Assembly (NCBI GenBank): GCA_903932145.1
Contig: CAIZFE010000029.1
Coordinates: 1-64,000 of the forward strand
DNA length: 64,000 nucleotides
Reading direction: 5' to 3'
Source: an uncultured Rhodopila sp.
Lineage (GTDB): Bacteria; Pseudomonadota; Alphaproteobacteria; Acetobacterales; Acetobacteraceae
This document shows positions 54,513 through 64,000 of the stretch, in pieces (the first letter of the stretch is position 1; every line of letters begins with the position of its first letter). Both the position numbers and the translations under genes were made by a program. The notes beneath the pieces are model-generated. The model saw nothing but the letters and a program-made list of their open reading frames with translations. It did not search any database and was not told the origin of the DNA.

Positions 54513-54921
54513 ATGGATGCCATGCACACTGACTCGAACCCAGACCTTGCCAACCACATCCTCGCCCTGGCGAGTATCGTCCACGAAACGGTCGGCCCCG
54601 GCCTGGATGCCGGCATCTACCAGCAGTGCCTGTGCATTGATCTGTCGAAAGCCGGCATTCCGTTCGCCGAACACGTCCCGGTGCCGGTCCAGTACAATGA
54701 CGCGACGTTCGACCTCGGCTATGTCGCCGACCTCGTGGTGCAAAATGAGGTGCTTGTGCAGATCAAGGCGGTGGAAGAATTCCAGCCCGAGGACGATCAG
54801 CCCCTGCCAAACCGGCCTCATGTTGAACTTCAACACGGTGTCGTTCGCTGACGACGTTCGCCGGAAGGACAAGCCAAAACCCGGCCAGTTCCGGCCCGTT
54901 ATCGGGACAGCGTTCGACTGA
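54513..54921 (+). pseudogene. Frameshifted GxxExxY-family protein
   Basis: The frame from ATG 54513 follows the GxxExxY (PD-(D/E)XK-like) pattern: ILALASIVHETVGPGLDAGIYQQCLCIDL, HVPVPVQYNDATFDLGYVADLVV, VLVQIKAVEEFQPEDDQ. Then it leaves the pattern, while another frame takes over with TGLMLNFNTVSFADDVRRKD to 54921. The LLTYLRL piece expected between is missing, so a deletion of about 20 bases near 54800-54815 has shifted the frame. The usual glycine, glutamate and tyrosine are GPG, D and Y here. It precedes the toxin-antitoxin pair. Confidence 0.72.
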
Positions 54922-54976
54922 CACACCGGACGATGTCTGTGTGCCAGGGATCGGGTATTGACCAACGTTGTCAAAT

Positions 54977-55354
54977 ATGACTACATCGTCCCACGAACGG
55001 CGACCGGTCAAATGGATCAAGGCGGCGCGGCGGGATTTTTCTGACTTCACTCCGCTCGCCCAGCTTGAGTTGAGGCGGTCTGTCACGATCCTGACTGAAG
55101 GGCGGATGCCTCCAATCGCGAAGCCCTTGGCTGGCCTTGGCTCAGGCGTGATGGAACTGGCACTGAAACATCGTGGGGATGCGTTTCGATTAGTTTATGC
55201 GTTGCAGATTGGAGACGCCATTTGGGTGGTCCACGCATTCAAGAAGAAATCGAAAACCGGTATCAAAACGCCACGTGAAGAGATCGATGTAATTCGCGGA
55301 CGCCTGAAACGACTGCGGGAAGAGCTGAAATGGACGACGACGATTTTGAACTGA
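54977..55354 (+). CDS. RelE/HigB-type toxin (phage Gp49-like)
   Basis: This 125-residue RelE-superfamily protein has VKWIKAARRDFSDF, KPLAGLGSGVMELALKHRGDAFRLVYALQIGDAIWVVHAFKKKSKTGIKTPREEID, the sheet and basic patch of ribosome-dependent mRNA interferases of the HigB/Gp49 group. The XRE-type antitoxin gene overlaps its 3' end by 25 bases, the toxin-first order of higBA. ATG 54977 is preferred over a TTG three codons upstream. Confidence 0.85.
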   Translation: MTTSSHERRPVKWIKAARRDFSDFTPLAQLELRRSVTILTEGRMPPIAKPLAGLGSGVMELALKHRGDAFRLVYALQIGDAIWVVHAFKKKSKTGIKTPREEIDVIRGRLKRLREELKWTTTILN

Positions 55355-55665
55355 TCCAGGGCAGTGGCAACATCTTCCGGGATTTCGGTGACCCGAATGC
55401 GGATCGTGAACACTTACGGGCTGTCCTCGCCGCGCGGATCATCGGCGTTCTGGAAGACCAAAAGCTCACGGTGCGCGCGGCACATGAAATAACCGGAATC
55501 GCGGCGGCGGATTTTTCGCGCATCCGCCGCGTTAAACTCGGCCGCTTTACGATCGACCGGCTGATGGCAATTCTGGACGCCTTGGGGCAGGACGTCGATG
55601 TGACGGTTGAAGTCCGCCCTCGCCAACCCAGACCCGCTACCGAACGTCCGTCGGCACCACGCTGA
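55330..55665 (+). CDS. XRE-family antitoxin (HigA-like)
   Basis: This 111-residue protein contains a Cro/C1 helix-turn-helix (LEDQKLTVRAAHEITGIAAADFSRIRRVKLGRFTIDRLMAILDAL), the form found with Gp49/HigB toxins. It should neutralise the toxin encoded just upstream and repress the shared promoter. Its basic, proline-rich tail overlaps the convergent creA gene by 29 bases. Confidence 0.87.
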   Translation: MDDDDFELIQGSGNIFRDFGDPNADREHLRAVLAARIIGVLEDQKLTVRAAHEITGIAAADFSRIRRVKLGRFTIDRLMAILDALGQDVDVTVEVRPRQPRPATERPSAPR

Positions 55666-56092
55666 TACTGTTGAACGGAGAGCCGTTGATCAGCTTCGTA
55701 CTGACAACCGTATAAACCAGGACATGCTTCTCAGGGTCCAGCGACCGGTGGATCTGAAACGTCTTGAAGAACAGCGACGCCTGCGCGAACGCGATGATCT
55801 CCGACCGGGGCATTGAAGGCGGCATCGTCACCGGTCCAACCGCCCGGCACGCGATCGAAAACCGGCTGGGGTCTTCCGCAAATCCCAGGCCGCCCTTGAT
55901 CCCGCCGGTTTCGGCTCGGGACATATAGCAGGACACATTGCCGACCCGCGGATCGTCATACCGCTCCACGATGACCTTATCGTCCGGACCCAATAAGCGA
56001 AAATTCGTATTGATTGAATCGATCGGCGTTTGCCCGAAGGCGGCCCCCGACGCCAAACCCAGCACCGCCGCGAACACCAAACCCCGCATCAA
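55637..56092 (-). CDS. creA: CreA-family periplasmic protein
   Basis: This 151-residue protein has a signal peptide (MMRGLVFAAVLGLASGAAFGQ). The mature part has the CreA wording FRLLGPDDKVIVERYDDPRVGNVSCYMSRAETGGIKGGLGFAEDPSRFSIACRAVGP with two conserved cysteines. Its function is unknown. It is the last gene of a coupled minus-strand run; its ATG overlaps the NUDIX stop. Confidence 0.88.
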   Translation of the reverse strand: MMRGLVFAAVLGLASGAAFGQTPIDSINTNFRLLGPDDKVIVERYDDPRVGNVSCYMSRAETGGIKGGLGFAEDPSRFSIACRAVGPVTMPPSMPRSEIIAFAQASLFFKTFQIHRSLDPEKHVLVYTVVSTKLINGSPFNSISVVPTDVR

Positions 56093-56691
56093 CCCGATCC
56101 CTCTCGCAGCCGTTTCGCCAATTGCACCAGGATGGCGGCCGTCGCACCCCAGATAAAATGATCAGGATGCGGCCATACCCAGTATTCCCGCCAAACCCCG
56201 CGCACATGCTGGCGTTGCCGCCGCGGCGCATCCGGGTCCAGCACCACTCGCATCGGCAATTCGAAAATCGCCTCCACCTCATGCGCCGATAGCTGATACG
56301 TCAGCGCGGCAGGCAGCACCGCCAAAACCGGCGTGATCCGATAGCCGGTGCCGGTCACATGATCGGTCAGCCGCCCCAGAACCTCGACAAACCGCGGCTC
56401 CAGTCCGATCTCCTCATGCGCCTCACGCAGCGCGGCGGCTTCCGGCCCGCTGTCCTCGGGATCGATCCGGCCACCGGGGAAACTGATTTGTCCCGCATGT
56501 TTGGCCAGATGCGACGTGCGTTTGGTCAGCAAAATCGAGGGTTCGGCACCCATCACAACCGGCACCAGCACGGCGGCCGGAACCGCCGGCTTATCCAGAC
56601 CGGCCAGGATTTCGTCGCCAAAAATGGGTTCGTCGATCGGCGGTTCGGCGGCTATTTCAGCCAGCCGCATCCGCAAGGTCGCCGGCGTCAC
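56089..56691 (-). CDS. CoA pyrophosphatase (NUDIX hydrolase)
   Basis: This 200-residue NUDIX enzyme has the CoA-specific UPF0035 motif (LLTKRTSHLAKHAGQISFPGG) just before the NUDIX box (GGRIDPEDSGPEAAALREAH, then EEIGL). It would cleave CoA and its derivatives to 3',5'-ADP and 4'-phosphopantetheine. It is coupled by ATGA overlaps to DUF1285 upstream and creA downstream. Confidence 0.92.
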   Translation of the reverse strand: MTPATLRMRLAEIAAEPPIDEPIFGDEILAGLDKPAVPAAVLVPVVMGAEPSILLTKRTSHLAKHAGQISFPGGRIDPEDSGPEAAALREAHEEIGLEPRFVEVLGRLTDHVTGTGYRITPVLAVLPAALTYQLSAHEVEAIFELPMRVVLDPDAPRRQRQHVRGVWREYWVWPHPDHFIWGATAAILVQLAKRLREGSG

Positions 56692-57314
56692 GCCTCACCG
56701 GGCGGCATCTCGCCCAGGGAAAAGAATTTTCCCATGCTCCAGACGCCCAAATGCCGCTTGGCACCCACCCACTCGGGAACCGACAGGGCGACCAATTCGT
56801 AATAGGTAGGGCGATTGATCCGAGCCTCAATGCCAAAATGGCCAGCACCCGAACGGATCATGAGGTACGGGGTTGGCTCACAGGTGAACAAATCATGCGA
56901 AATTCGAATGGGATGGTCAGGTCCGGCCGTGATCACTTGGTCGGTGTTCGTCCGGAAAGACAGCACCTGCTGCCGGCCATCGCCGGTCCAATCCAGTTCG
57001 ACCGCTATGAATGGTGCGTCCTCGACCTCGATTCGTCCGCGTTCGGCTGGGGTTTGCAGCCACCAGCTTCCGTCCGCTTCGCGCTGCAAAACACTGGCGA
57101 ACAAACAGACCAGTTCCTTCCGGTTGATCGGCGTGCCTTGGTACAACCATGTCCCATCGCGTTTGATCAGGAACGGCAGATCGCCGCATTCAGTGGGAAT
57201 CCGGACGGGTCGTGCCGAACGAACGCGCGCCGAACATCCGGCCAGCGCCTCCTCGGTTGGAGGCATGGCAAATGGCGCCTCGACCAAACCCGGGGGCGCG
57301 CCAATTTCGTTCAC
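56688..57314 (-). CDS. DUF1285-domain protein
   Basis: The 208-residue protein carries the DUF1285 core: CGDLPFLIKRDGTWLYQGTPINRKELVCLFASVL, EVEDAPFIAVELDW and RINRPTYYELVAL. Its biochemical role is unknown. Linkage to a NUDIX hydrolase gene is common in alphaproteobacteria. It heads the three-gene operon and is divergent from moxR across 137 bases. Confidence 0.9.
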   Translation of the reverse strand: MNEIGAPPGLVEAPFAMPPTEEALAGCSARVRSARPVRIPTECGDLPFLIKRDGTWLYQGTPINRKELVCLFASVLQREADGSWWLQTPAERGRIEVEDAPFIAVELDWTGDGRQQVLSFRTNTDQVITAGPDHPIRISHDLFTCEPTPYLMIRSGAGHFGIEARINRPTYYELVALSVPEWVGAKRHLGVWSMGKFFSLGEMPPGEA

Positions 57315-57451
57315 GTCCCAATCGCTTTCACGTCAACATCTCCAAACCGGAAGTCAGACCTTCCTAACCCTACCGCGATATAGGTAGCATCCCCCCGTCG
57401 GTGAAAGAGCCTATGTGCTTCACGGACGCAAACTCGGAGGATGAAACCCGT

Positions 57452-58492
<1,041 letters not shown>

Positions 58493-58567
58493 GGTTTTGC
58501 GGAGCAATCCAGGTAATCGCCGTGCCGCTGCCATCTCTTCACGAGGGGGACGCGTCCTGCCTCAACC

Positions 58568-58853
58568 CGTCATGGCCCGGCTCGTCCACATAGGCGTCAA
58601 CTTAAGCGGTGGACCGGGAGAATTTGCCCATTCGTCATGGCCGGGCCTGGCCCGGCCACCCACGACTTCTTATGCCGCCAAAGCAAAGTCCCGGGTGACC
58701 GGGCCAAGCCCTGTCATGACGGAGAGTGAAAAGCCACCTCCGGGGAAAGATATTCTCTGCCGTCCAATGAAGTTGACGCGTATGCGGCTGCTCTGGCCCA
58801 CCCATGCCAAGGTGGTGCCGCAACGGGTGGCCCGGACAAGCCGGGCCATGACG
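58568..58853. repeat. Dispersed palindromic repeat, copy 5, between moxR and DUF58 genes
   Basis: This 286-base composite holds the palindrome at 58633-58721, an inverted tail on its left (cgtcatggcccggctcgtcc, ataggcgtcaactt, aatttgcccatt) and a diverged tail on its right (gttgacgcgtatgcgg) ending ccgggccatgacg at 58853. It takes up most of the 368-base gap 58493-58860. Its end lies eight bases before the DUF58 start, so that gene's ribosome site overlaps repeat DNA. Confidence 0.9.
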
Positions 58854-58860
58854 GTCGGGT

Positions 58861-59745
58861 ATGGACACCGCCATGCCCACTGACGCCCTCACCGCCGAGG
58901 CGCTTGGCGCCCGCCTACCGCCATTGCTGGTCGCGGCCGACCGGGTCGCCTCGACCGTCGCACAGGGCGTGCACGGACGGCGGCGCGTCGGGCAAGGCGA
59001 TAGTTTTTGGCAATTCCGCAGGTTTGTCTCCGGCGATCCGCTGAGCCGAATCGACTGGCGGCAATCCGCGAAATCGGGCCGAAGACCGCCCGACGGCTGG
59101 TTTATCCGCGAGACAGAGTGGGAAGCCGCCCAAACCGTCTGTTTGTGGCGTGACACCTCCGCCTCGATGCGCTGGCGGTCTCGTCAGGTCTCGGTCGATA
59201 AGCGCGACCGCGCCAATCTTCTGTTGCTTTCGCTGGCCTCCCTGCTGCTTCGTGGTGGCGAGAGAGTGATGATGATGCAACAAGATACGCGGCCGATCGC
59301 CAGCCGATCCGGCCTTGACCGGCTGGTGGCCGATCTTCAGGCAGCGAATGACGAGGCGGGCCTGCCGCCCGACATCCCGCTGCCGCGCCACGGTTCCGTC
59401 GTCCTGTTCAGCGACTTTCTGTCTCCCTTGGAGGACATACAAACGCTGATCGCGCGTTTCGCCGCCGTTCCGGTGACTGGCTATCTGATGCAGATCCTCG
59501 ATCCGGCCGAAACCGCCCTGCCGTATCAGGGCCGCATCCGTTTCCGGGGCACCGAGAGCGACGGTGAGGCCTTGATCCCACGTGCGGAGTCGGTTCGTGA
59601 TGCCTATGCCGAACGGCTGAAGGCGCAGCAGGACGGTCTCGCCCGCATCTGTTCCACGGCCGGTTTCGGTTTCGGCGTCCATCGTACCGATCACGCCCCC
59701 GAGTTGGCGCTGCTAACGCTCTATCAGGCCCTGGCCGCGAAATGA
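58861..59745 (+). CDS. DUF58-domain protein
   Basis: This 294-residue protein has the DUF58 signature: GRRRVGQGDSFWQFRRFVSGDPLSRIDWRQSAKSG, with LWRDTSASMRWRS as a degenerate MIDAS-type von Willebrand motif (DxSxS). It is thought to be a MoxR client with a role at the cell envelope. ATG 58861 or, four codons later, 58873 may be the start; no good ribosome site is seen for either. ATGA overlap with the DUF4159 gene. Confidence 0.88.
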   Translation: MDTAMPTDALTAEALGARLPPLLVAADRVASTVAQGVHGRRRVGQGDSFWQFRRFVSGDPLSRIDWRQSAKSGRRPPDGWFIRETEWEAAQTVCLWRDTSASMRWRSRQVSVDKRDRANLLLLSLASLLLRGGERVMMMQQDTRPIASRSGLDRLVADLQAANDEAGLPPDIPLPRHGSVVLFSDFLSPLEDIQTLIARFAAVPVTGYLMQILDPAETALPYQGRIRFRGTESDGEALIPRAESVRDAYAERLKAQQDGLARICSTAGFGFGVHRTDHAPELALLTLYQALAAK

Positions 59746-62429
59746 TCTTTGTTACCCCGTGGGTCCTGACCGGCCTGCTAGCCCTCCCGGTATTGTGGTG
59801 GCTGCTGCGTGTCACCCCACCCGCCCCACGCTCCGAAATCTTCCCCGCCATCCGTTTCCTGCTCGGTTTGAACGCCACCGAGGAAACCCCTTCCCGCACC
59901 CCGTGGTGGTTGCTCGCGCTACGGGTCGGCGCGGCCGGTCTGATCATCGTGGCGCTGGCGCGTCCGGTGCTGGACGCCGGCACCGCGCTGGCGGGCAAAG
60001 GTCCGGTGCTGTTGGTGATGGACAACGGATGGGCATCGGCCGAAGACTGGGCGCGCCGCAAAGAGGCCGCCAACGCACTTTTGGACCGTGCGGAACGGGC
60101 CGGCCGCAAGGCGGCTTTGTTGACCACAGCGGAAGACGCAAGCGGCGCACCGATCGCGATCACGGCGACGATGCCGGTTGCCGACCTGCGCGCGAGACTC
60201 GCCGCCATGCAGCCGCAACCGTGGGCCTCTGATCGCGCGGGTGCGGCTGACGCGATGGAGCATTGGTCCGACAACGCCAATGCCGCGGTGATCTACGCGC
60301 CGGACGGCCTGACCGACGGCGCCGATTTCGACCGCTTCGCCACGGCGATGCGCGCGACAGGTCCGGTGACCGAAATCTGCTGCGACATGCCAACGTCACC
60401 CTTGCTGCTGCCTCCCGGCAGCGAGGCGGATCGTCTGATCGTCCATCTGGCAATGACACCACGCGCGACCGCCACGGAAGCGAGTGTCCTCGCCCAAAGC
60501 GGTGACGGCCGCACTTTGGCGCGCGCCGTTGTCTCCATCCCGGCCGGTGCCTCTGTGGCCTCTGCCCCGCTTCCGCTGCCGCCCGAGCTGCGGAATCGGT
60601 TGACCCGCCTGGTGCTGGAAGGGCCACCGAGTGCGGGGTCGGTCGTCCTGCTGGATGAACGCTGGCGCAGACGGCCGGTTGGCTTGCTGTCCGGCGATCT
60701 TTCAACCGCCGATACGCCGTTCACGGGGTCTATCTATTTTCTGAAACGGGCGCTGGACCCGTTCACCGAGTTGCGTGAAGGGACCGCCGCAACGCTGCTC
60801 AAGCGCGATATATCCGTGCTCGTTCTGGCCGACCGGCCGTTACCGGCCGGCGAAGAGCGAGACGCGCTGGAGGCATGGGTTCGCAAGGGCGGCCTGCTGA
60901 TCCGCTTCGCCGGCCCTCGTACCGCCGAGGCCGCGACCAACGATACCGACACGCTGCTGCCGGTGCGATTGCTGGCGGGCGACCGGCAACTTGGCGGCGC
61001 GATGTCCTGGAGCCAGCCGGCCGGTCTGGCGCCGTTTCCCACCACCTCACCCTTCGCGGGATTGAGTGTGTCCGAAGAAATCAAGGTGACACGGCAGGTG
61101 CTGGCGGAACCGAGTGCCGATCTGTCCGGCCGCACCTGGGCCGCGCTGGAAGACGGCACGCCGCTGGTCACCGAATCGGCTTTGGGTGCCGGGCGCGTCG
61201 TCTTGTTCCATGTCACCGCCAATGCCGATTGGTCGGATCTGCCACTGTCCGGCCTGTTCGTGGACATGCTGCGCCGGATGGTCGAGTTGTCCGTCGGTGT
61301 CGCGAATACTCAGGGAACCGCAATGCTCGCGCCGGCCGAGACACTGGATGGATTCGGCCTACTATCGCCGCCACCGCCCGCCGCGATCGGTCTGCAAGCG
61401 GACAAATTTGCTTCCACGCCGGTGTCGCCGCGTCATCCGCCCGGGCTGTACGGGCCGGAGAGCGGCCGTCAGGTGCTGAATCTGGGCACCAGCATCGCGT
61501 CCCCTGAAGCGGCACCGCCCATTACCGGCGCGACACTGGAAACCGTCCGCGGTTCCGCTCGGGAACGGGCGCTCGGGCCGCCATTGCTGGCTTTGGCGAT
61601 CGTGCTGCTATGCGCCGATATGCTGATCTCACTGGCACTGCGCGGCCTGCTGCGGCCGAGGATTGCAGCAACCGCTGCCGTGATGCTGCTGCTGGCGATC
61701 CCCGGCGCTCACGCCCTGGATGCCAGCCCCAACCCGGCCACTGACACCCGGCTTGGCTACATCGTCTCGGGCGACTCCCGGGTGGATGACATCGCCAAGG
61801 CCGGGTTGGAGGGACTGTCGGAATACGTCAACGCCCGCACCGCCGCGACGCTGTATGAGCCTGATGCCGTGCAGCCCGGCCAGACCGACCTCAGTCTGTA
61901 TCCGCTGCTGTATTGGCCGATTACCGCCGATGCGCCCGAACCAACCGCCTCGCAGGTCGCCGCGCTGAACGACTATACAAGCCACGGCGGCATTATCCTG
62001 ATCGACACGCGCGATTCCGGATCGGGAGCGGGGTTCGCGCCGGGGACAGAGGACGCCCTGAAACGCATCGCCCGGGGACTGATGGTGCCGCCTCTGGCCC
62101 CGCTGACCAGTGAGCATGTGCTGTCGCACGCCTTCTATCTGCTGTCGGATTTCCCCGGTCGATTCACCGGAGACACAGTGTGGGTGCAGCGCGATCAGGA
62201 CCGCACCAACGACAGCGTCAGTCCGGTGATCATCGGCGGCAACGATTGGGCGGCGGCCTGGGCCATGACTCCGGATGGCAACAACCCCTACGCCGTCATT
62301 CCGGGAGGGCAGCACCAGCGCATCCTGGCATATCGTTTCGGCGTAAATATGGTGATGTATGCGCTGACCGGTAACTACAAGGGCGATCAGGTGCACGTGC
62401 CGGCGATCCTGCAGCGGCTGGGCCAGTAG
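59742..62429 (+). CDS. Large membrane protein with BatA-like N-terminus and DUF4159 C-terminus
   Basis: In this 895-residue protein the first 80 residues are the BatA type (IFVTPWVLTGLLALPVLWWLLR, SRTPWWLLALRVGAAGLIIVALARPVL), giving two membrane spans around a charged loop. A vWA-like and class-I amidotransferase-like middle follows, then two more spans near 610-660. DUF4159 (about 660-895) has RLGYIVSGDSRVDDIAKAGLEGLSEYVN, GGIILIDTRDSG, LSHAFYLLSDFPGRF and QRILAYRFGVNMVMYALTGNYKGDQVHV. It is the standard third gene of the alphaproteobacterial MoxR cluster and is thought to work at the envelope; its precise role is unknown. Confidence 0.88.
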   Translation: MIFVTPWVLTGLLALPVLWWLLRVTPPAPRSEIFPAIRFLLGLNATEETPSRTPWWLLALRVGAAGLIIVALARPVLDAGTALAGKGPVLLVMDNGWASAEDWARRKEAANALLDRAERAGRKAALLTTAEDASGAPIAITATMPVADLRARLAAMQPQPWASDRAGAADAMEHWSDNANAAVIYAPDGLTDGADFDRFATAMRATGPVTEICCDMPTSPLLLPPGSEADRLIVHLAMTPRATATEASVLAQSGDGRTLARAVVSIPAGASVASAPLPLPPELRNRLTRLVLEGPPSAGSVVLLDERWRRRPVGLLSGDLSTADTPFTGSIYFLKRALDPFTELREGTAATLLKRDISVLVLADRPLPAGEERDALEAWVRKGGLLIRFAGPRTAEAATNDTDTLLPVRLLAGDRQLGGAMSWSQPAGLAPFPTTSPFAGLSVSEEIKVTRQVLAEPSADLSGRTWAALEDGTPLVTESALGAGRVVLFHVTANADWSDLPLSGLFVDMLRRMVELSVGVANTQGTAMLAPAETLDGFGLLSPPPPAAIGLQADKFASTPVSPRHPPGLYGPESGRQVLNLGTSIASPEAAPPITGATLETVRGSARERALGPPLLALAIVLLCADMLISLALRGLLRPRIAATAAVMLLLAIPGAHALDASPNPATDTRLGYIVSGDSRVDDIAKAGLEGLSEYVNARTAATLYEPDAVQPGQTDLSLYPLLYWPITADAPEPTASQVAALNDYTSHGGIILIDTRDSGSGAGFAPGTEDALKRIARGLMVPPLAPLTSEHVLSHAFYLLSDFPGRFTGDTVWVQRDQDRTNDSVSPVIIGGNDWAAAWAMTPDGNNPYAVIPGGQHQRILAYRFGVNMVMYALTGNYKGDQVHVPAILQRLGQ

Positions 62430-64000
62430 ATGCATCCCGAACAGGTTATCGCCGCCATCCGCTTCGATCCGTTGCTGCCGGTCTGGCTGCTGGCTCTGCT
62501 GGGCGTTGTCTCGCTGGCCGTCGTGGCTTTGGGGCTTTGGCGCCGAGGCAAAGGCACATTGCTGCGGCTGGCTGCCTTCTCCGTGTTGCTGCTCTGGCTG
62601 ACCGGCCCTCGGCTGGTGCAGGAGACACGGCAATCGCTGCGCGACATCGGACTGCTGGTGGTCGATCAATCCGCGTCGATGCAGGTCGGCGATCGAGCCC
62701 GGTTGGCGGACGTCGCGCGGCAGTCGATCGAGGCTCAGGCAGCGCATCTGACTGACCTGGAACTGCGCACCGTCACCGTGCCGGAATCCGGCAATGCCGG
62801 CACGCAACTGTTCGCCGAGATCGATCGCGCGCTGGCCGATATCCCGCGCTCCCGGTTGGCCGGCACCATCGCGATCACCGATGGGCAAATCCACGACGTC
62901 CCGAAGGCAACCCCCGGCGGTGCGCCGCTGAACCTGCTGCTCACCGGCCACGGCGAGGAAACCGACCGCCGGCTGCGCGTCATAGAAGCACCCGGCTACG
63001 GCATCGTCGGCAAATCCGTCATCCTGCGCCTGTCCGTCGATGATCTCGGCGTCACCGGACGCACCGGCCCCGCCACCCTGACGGTGCGCCGTGACGGCCA
63101 GCCGTTCCGCGTGGAGAGCGTCCCGGTCGGAGTCGAACAGCGGATCGAGGTGCCGATCACCCGCGCCGGTCCCACCGTTATCGAAATGTCCGCCAGTCCG
63201 CTGCCGGGCGAAATCTCCCAGTTGAACAACCGCGCCGTGGTGGAAATCAACGGCGTGCGCGACCGGCTGCGTGTGCTGTTGATCTCCGGCGAACCGCACC
63301 AGGGGGAGCGCACCTGGAGGCGGCTGCTGAAAGCCGATCCGTCCGTCGATCTGGTGCATTTCACCATTCTGCGGCCGCCCGAAAAGGACGACCGCACGCC
63401 CCTGAACGAACTGGCGCTGATCGCCTTCCCGGTGCGCGAGTTGTTCGTGGACAAGATCGGCGAATTCGACCTGATCATCCTCGACCGGTTCCAAAATCGC
63501 GGCCTGCTGCCCCTGCCCTATCTCGCCAACATCGCCAATCGCGTGCGCCAGGGCGGCGCCTTGTTGATGAGTGTCGGCCCCGAATTCTCCGGCGCCACCA
63601 GCCTCGCCTCCACCCCGCTTGGTTTGGTGCTGCCGGGCGGGCCGGCGCGAACCGGCGCCGTGGTCGATGGGCCGTTCAAGCCTTGGGTAACCGATCTGGG
63701 GCAGCGCCATCCGGTGACCGAGGGCCTGCCCGGCGCCAACCCGGCCGACGCTGACCCGAAGCCACCGTCCTGGGGTCCGTGGTATCGCCGGATCGAACCT
63801 GGCTCCATCAACGGCGAAGTCCTGATGCGGACACCTGACGGGCAGCCGCTGCTGGCGCTGGACCGTGTCGGCCAGGGACGCACCGCGCTACTGCTGTCCG
63901 ACCAGATATGGCTTTGGTCACGTGGCCACGAAGGCGGCGGCCCCCAGGCCGAACTGCTGCGCCGGATCGCCCACTGGCTGATGCAGGAACCGGAGCTTGA
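62430..64000 (+). CDS. Membrane-anchored amidotransferase-like protein of the MoxR cluster (partial, runs off window)
   Basis: The ATG directly abuts the DUF4159 stop (TAGATG), and the frame is open for 523 codons to the window end. Two N-terminal spans (LLPVWLLALLGVVSLAVVALGLW, GTLLRLAAFSVLLLWLTGP) precede a vWA-like strand (GLLVVDQSASMQVGD). A beta-sandwich middle follows, then a class-I glutamine-amidotransferase-like fold (RVLLISGEPHQGERTWRRLLK, FDLIILDRFQNRGLLPL, RVGQGRTALLLSDQIWLW). It matches the final, largest protein of the MoxR/DUF58/DUF4159 cluster. The C-terminus is outside. Confidence 0.85.
   Translation, partial: MHPEQVIAAIRFDPLLPVWLLALLGVVSLAVVALGLWRRGKGTLLRLAAFSVLLLWLTGPRLVQETRQSLRDIGLLVVDQSASMQVGDRARLADVARQSIEAQAAHLTDLELRTVTVPESGNAGTQLFAEIDRALADIPRSRLAGTIAITDGQIHDVPKATPGGAPLNLLLTGHGEETDRRLRVIEAPGYGIVGKSVILRLSVDDLGVTGRTGPATLTVRRDGQPFRVESVPVGVEQRIEVPITRAGPTVIEMSASPLPGEISQLNNRAVVEINGVRDRLRVLLISGEPHQGERTWRRLLKADPSVDLVHFTILRPPEKDDRTPLNELALIAFPVRELFVDKIGEFDLIILDRFQNRGLLPLPYLANIANRVRQGGALLMSVGPEFSGATSLASTPLGLVLPGGPARTGAVVDGPFKPWVTDLGQRHPVTEGLPGANPADADPKPPSWGPWYRRIEPGSINGEVLMRTPDGQPLLALDRVGQGRTALLLSDQIWLWSRGHEGGGPQAELLRRIAHWLMQEPEL

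Noticed and set aside
61629-63710. A 693-codon minus-strand open frame
   Set aside because: It is antisense to the DUF4159 gene's end and the following membrane protein gene, both with strong domain evidence; its Gln/His/Gly-rich translation has no family features. High-GC genes often give such antisense frames.

Overview
The window looks like chromosomal DNA from a high-GC alphaproteobacterium. Supporting signs are the rplM-rpsI pair with an N-terminally extended S9, an AcpXL-type acyl carrier protein cluster, a GlxA-type regulator, DUF1285/NUDIX and MoxR/DUF58/DUF4159 gene sets, and a dispersed palindromic repeat built around the core cgtcatggccgggcttgg. Rhodospirillales (Acetobacteraceae-like) or Rhizobiales would both fit; no rRNA gene is present to decide. 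No tRNA, CRISPR array, phage module, insertion sequence or origin was recognised.

Layout. 0-3.9 kb: a flavin oxidoreductase divergent from an SDR/DUF2442/VOC set. 3.97-7.2 kb: acpXL-fabZ-fabF2-fabF1, the front half of the very-long-chain acyl (lipid A) cluster of rhizobia, lacking its usual alcohol dehydrogenase and LpxXL acyltransferase. 7.2-13.8 kb: an accessory region with a 25-bp tandem array, palindromic repeats, a two-gene unit coding for an HTH protein and a pentapeptide/double FGE-sulfatase-fold protein, a DUF433 antitoxin whose toxin is reduced to a stub, and small remnants. 13.9-15.8 kb: an LLM flavin monooxygenase and rplM-rpsI. 16-26 kb: GlxA regulator and MFS divergent pair, a CENP-V/GFA pseudogene, VOC protein, small membrane protein, MFS, an orphan LivJ-type binding protein, a voltage-gated cation channel, a cupin and a ligase-associated exonuclease.

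26.1-30.6 kb: three translationally coupled TPR/glycosyltransferase paralogues, the middle one carrying an in-frame insertion of the palindromic repeat. 30.7-42.8 kb: a DUF1835 protein, two coupled SDRs, an NMT1-type ABC transporter operon ending in an epimerase-like protein, a hydrolase, a GT4 glycosyltransferase, two MFS carriers and a MarR-GNAT fusion. 42.8-47.8 kb: a cysE, biotin/methionine-sulfoxide-type molybdoenzyme and AidB-like acyl-CoA dehydrogenase run on the minus strand. 48.3-51.2 kb: BrkB/YihY, an SRAP (YedK) protein, a tiny lipoprotein and a glycerophosphodiesterase.

51.2-54.9 kb is a patch of gene decay: an aldo-keto reductase with an internal deletion, an autotransporter broken by an amber codon, and a frameshifted GxxExxY gene, followed by an intact RelE/XRE toxin-antitoxin pair. 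55.6-57.3 kb: creA-NUDIX-DUF1285 operon. 57.4-64 kb: MoxR, DUF58, DUF4159 and a large membrane-anchored protein cut by the window edge; a copy of the palindromic repeat separates moxR from the other three.

The strongest unusual signals are the repeat converted into coding sequence inside a glycosyltransferase gene, the HTH/double-FGE unit, the incomplete AcpXL cluster with a ketosynthase-like subunit that lacks catalytic residues, and the cluster of freshly broken genes.
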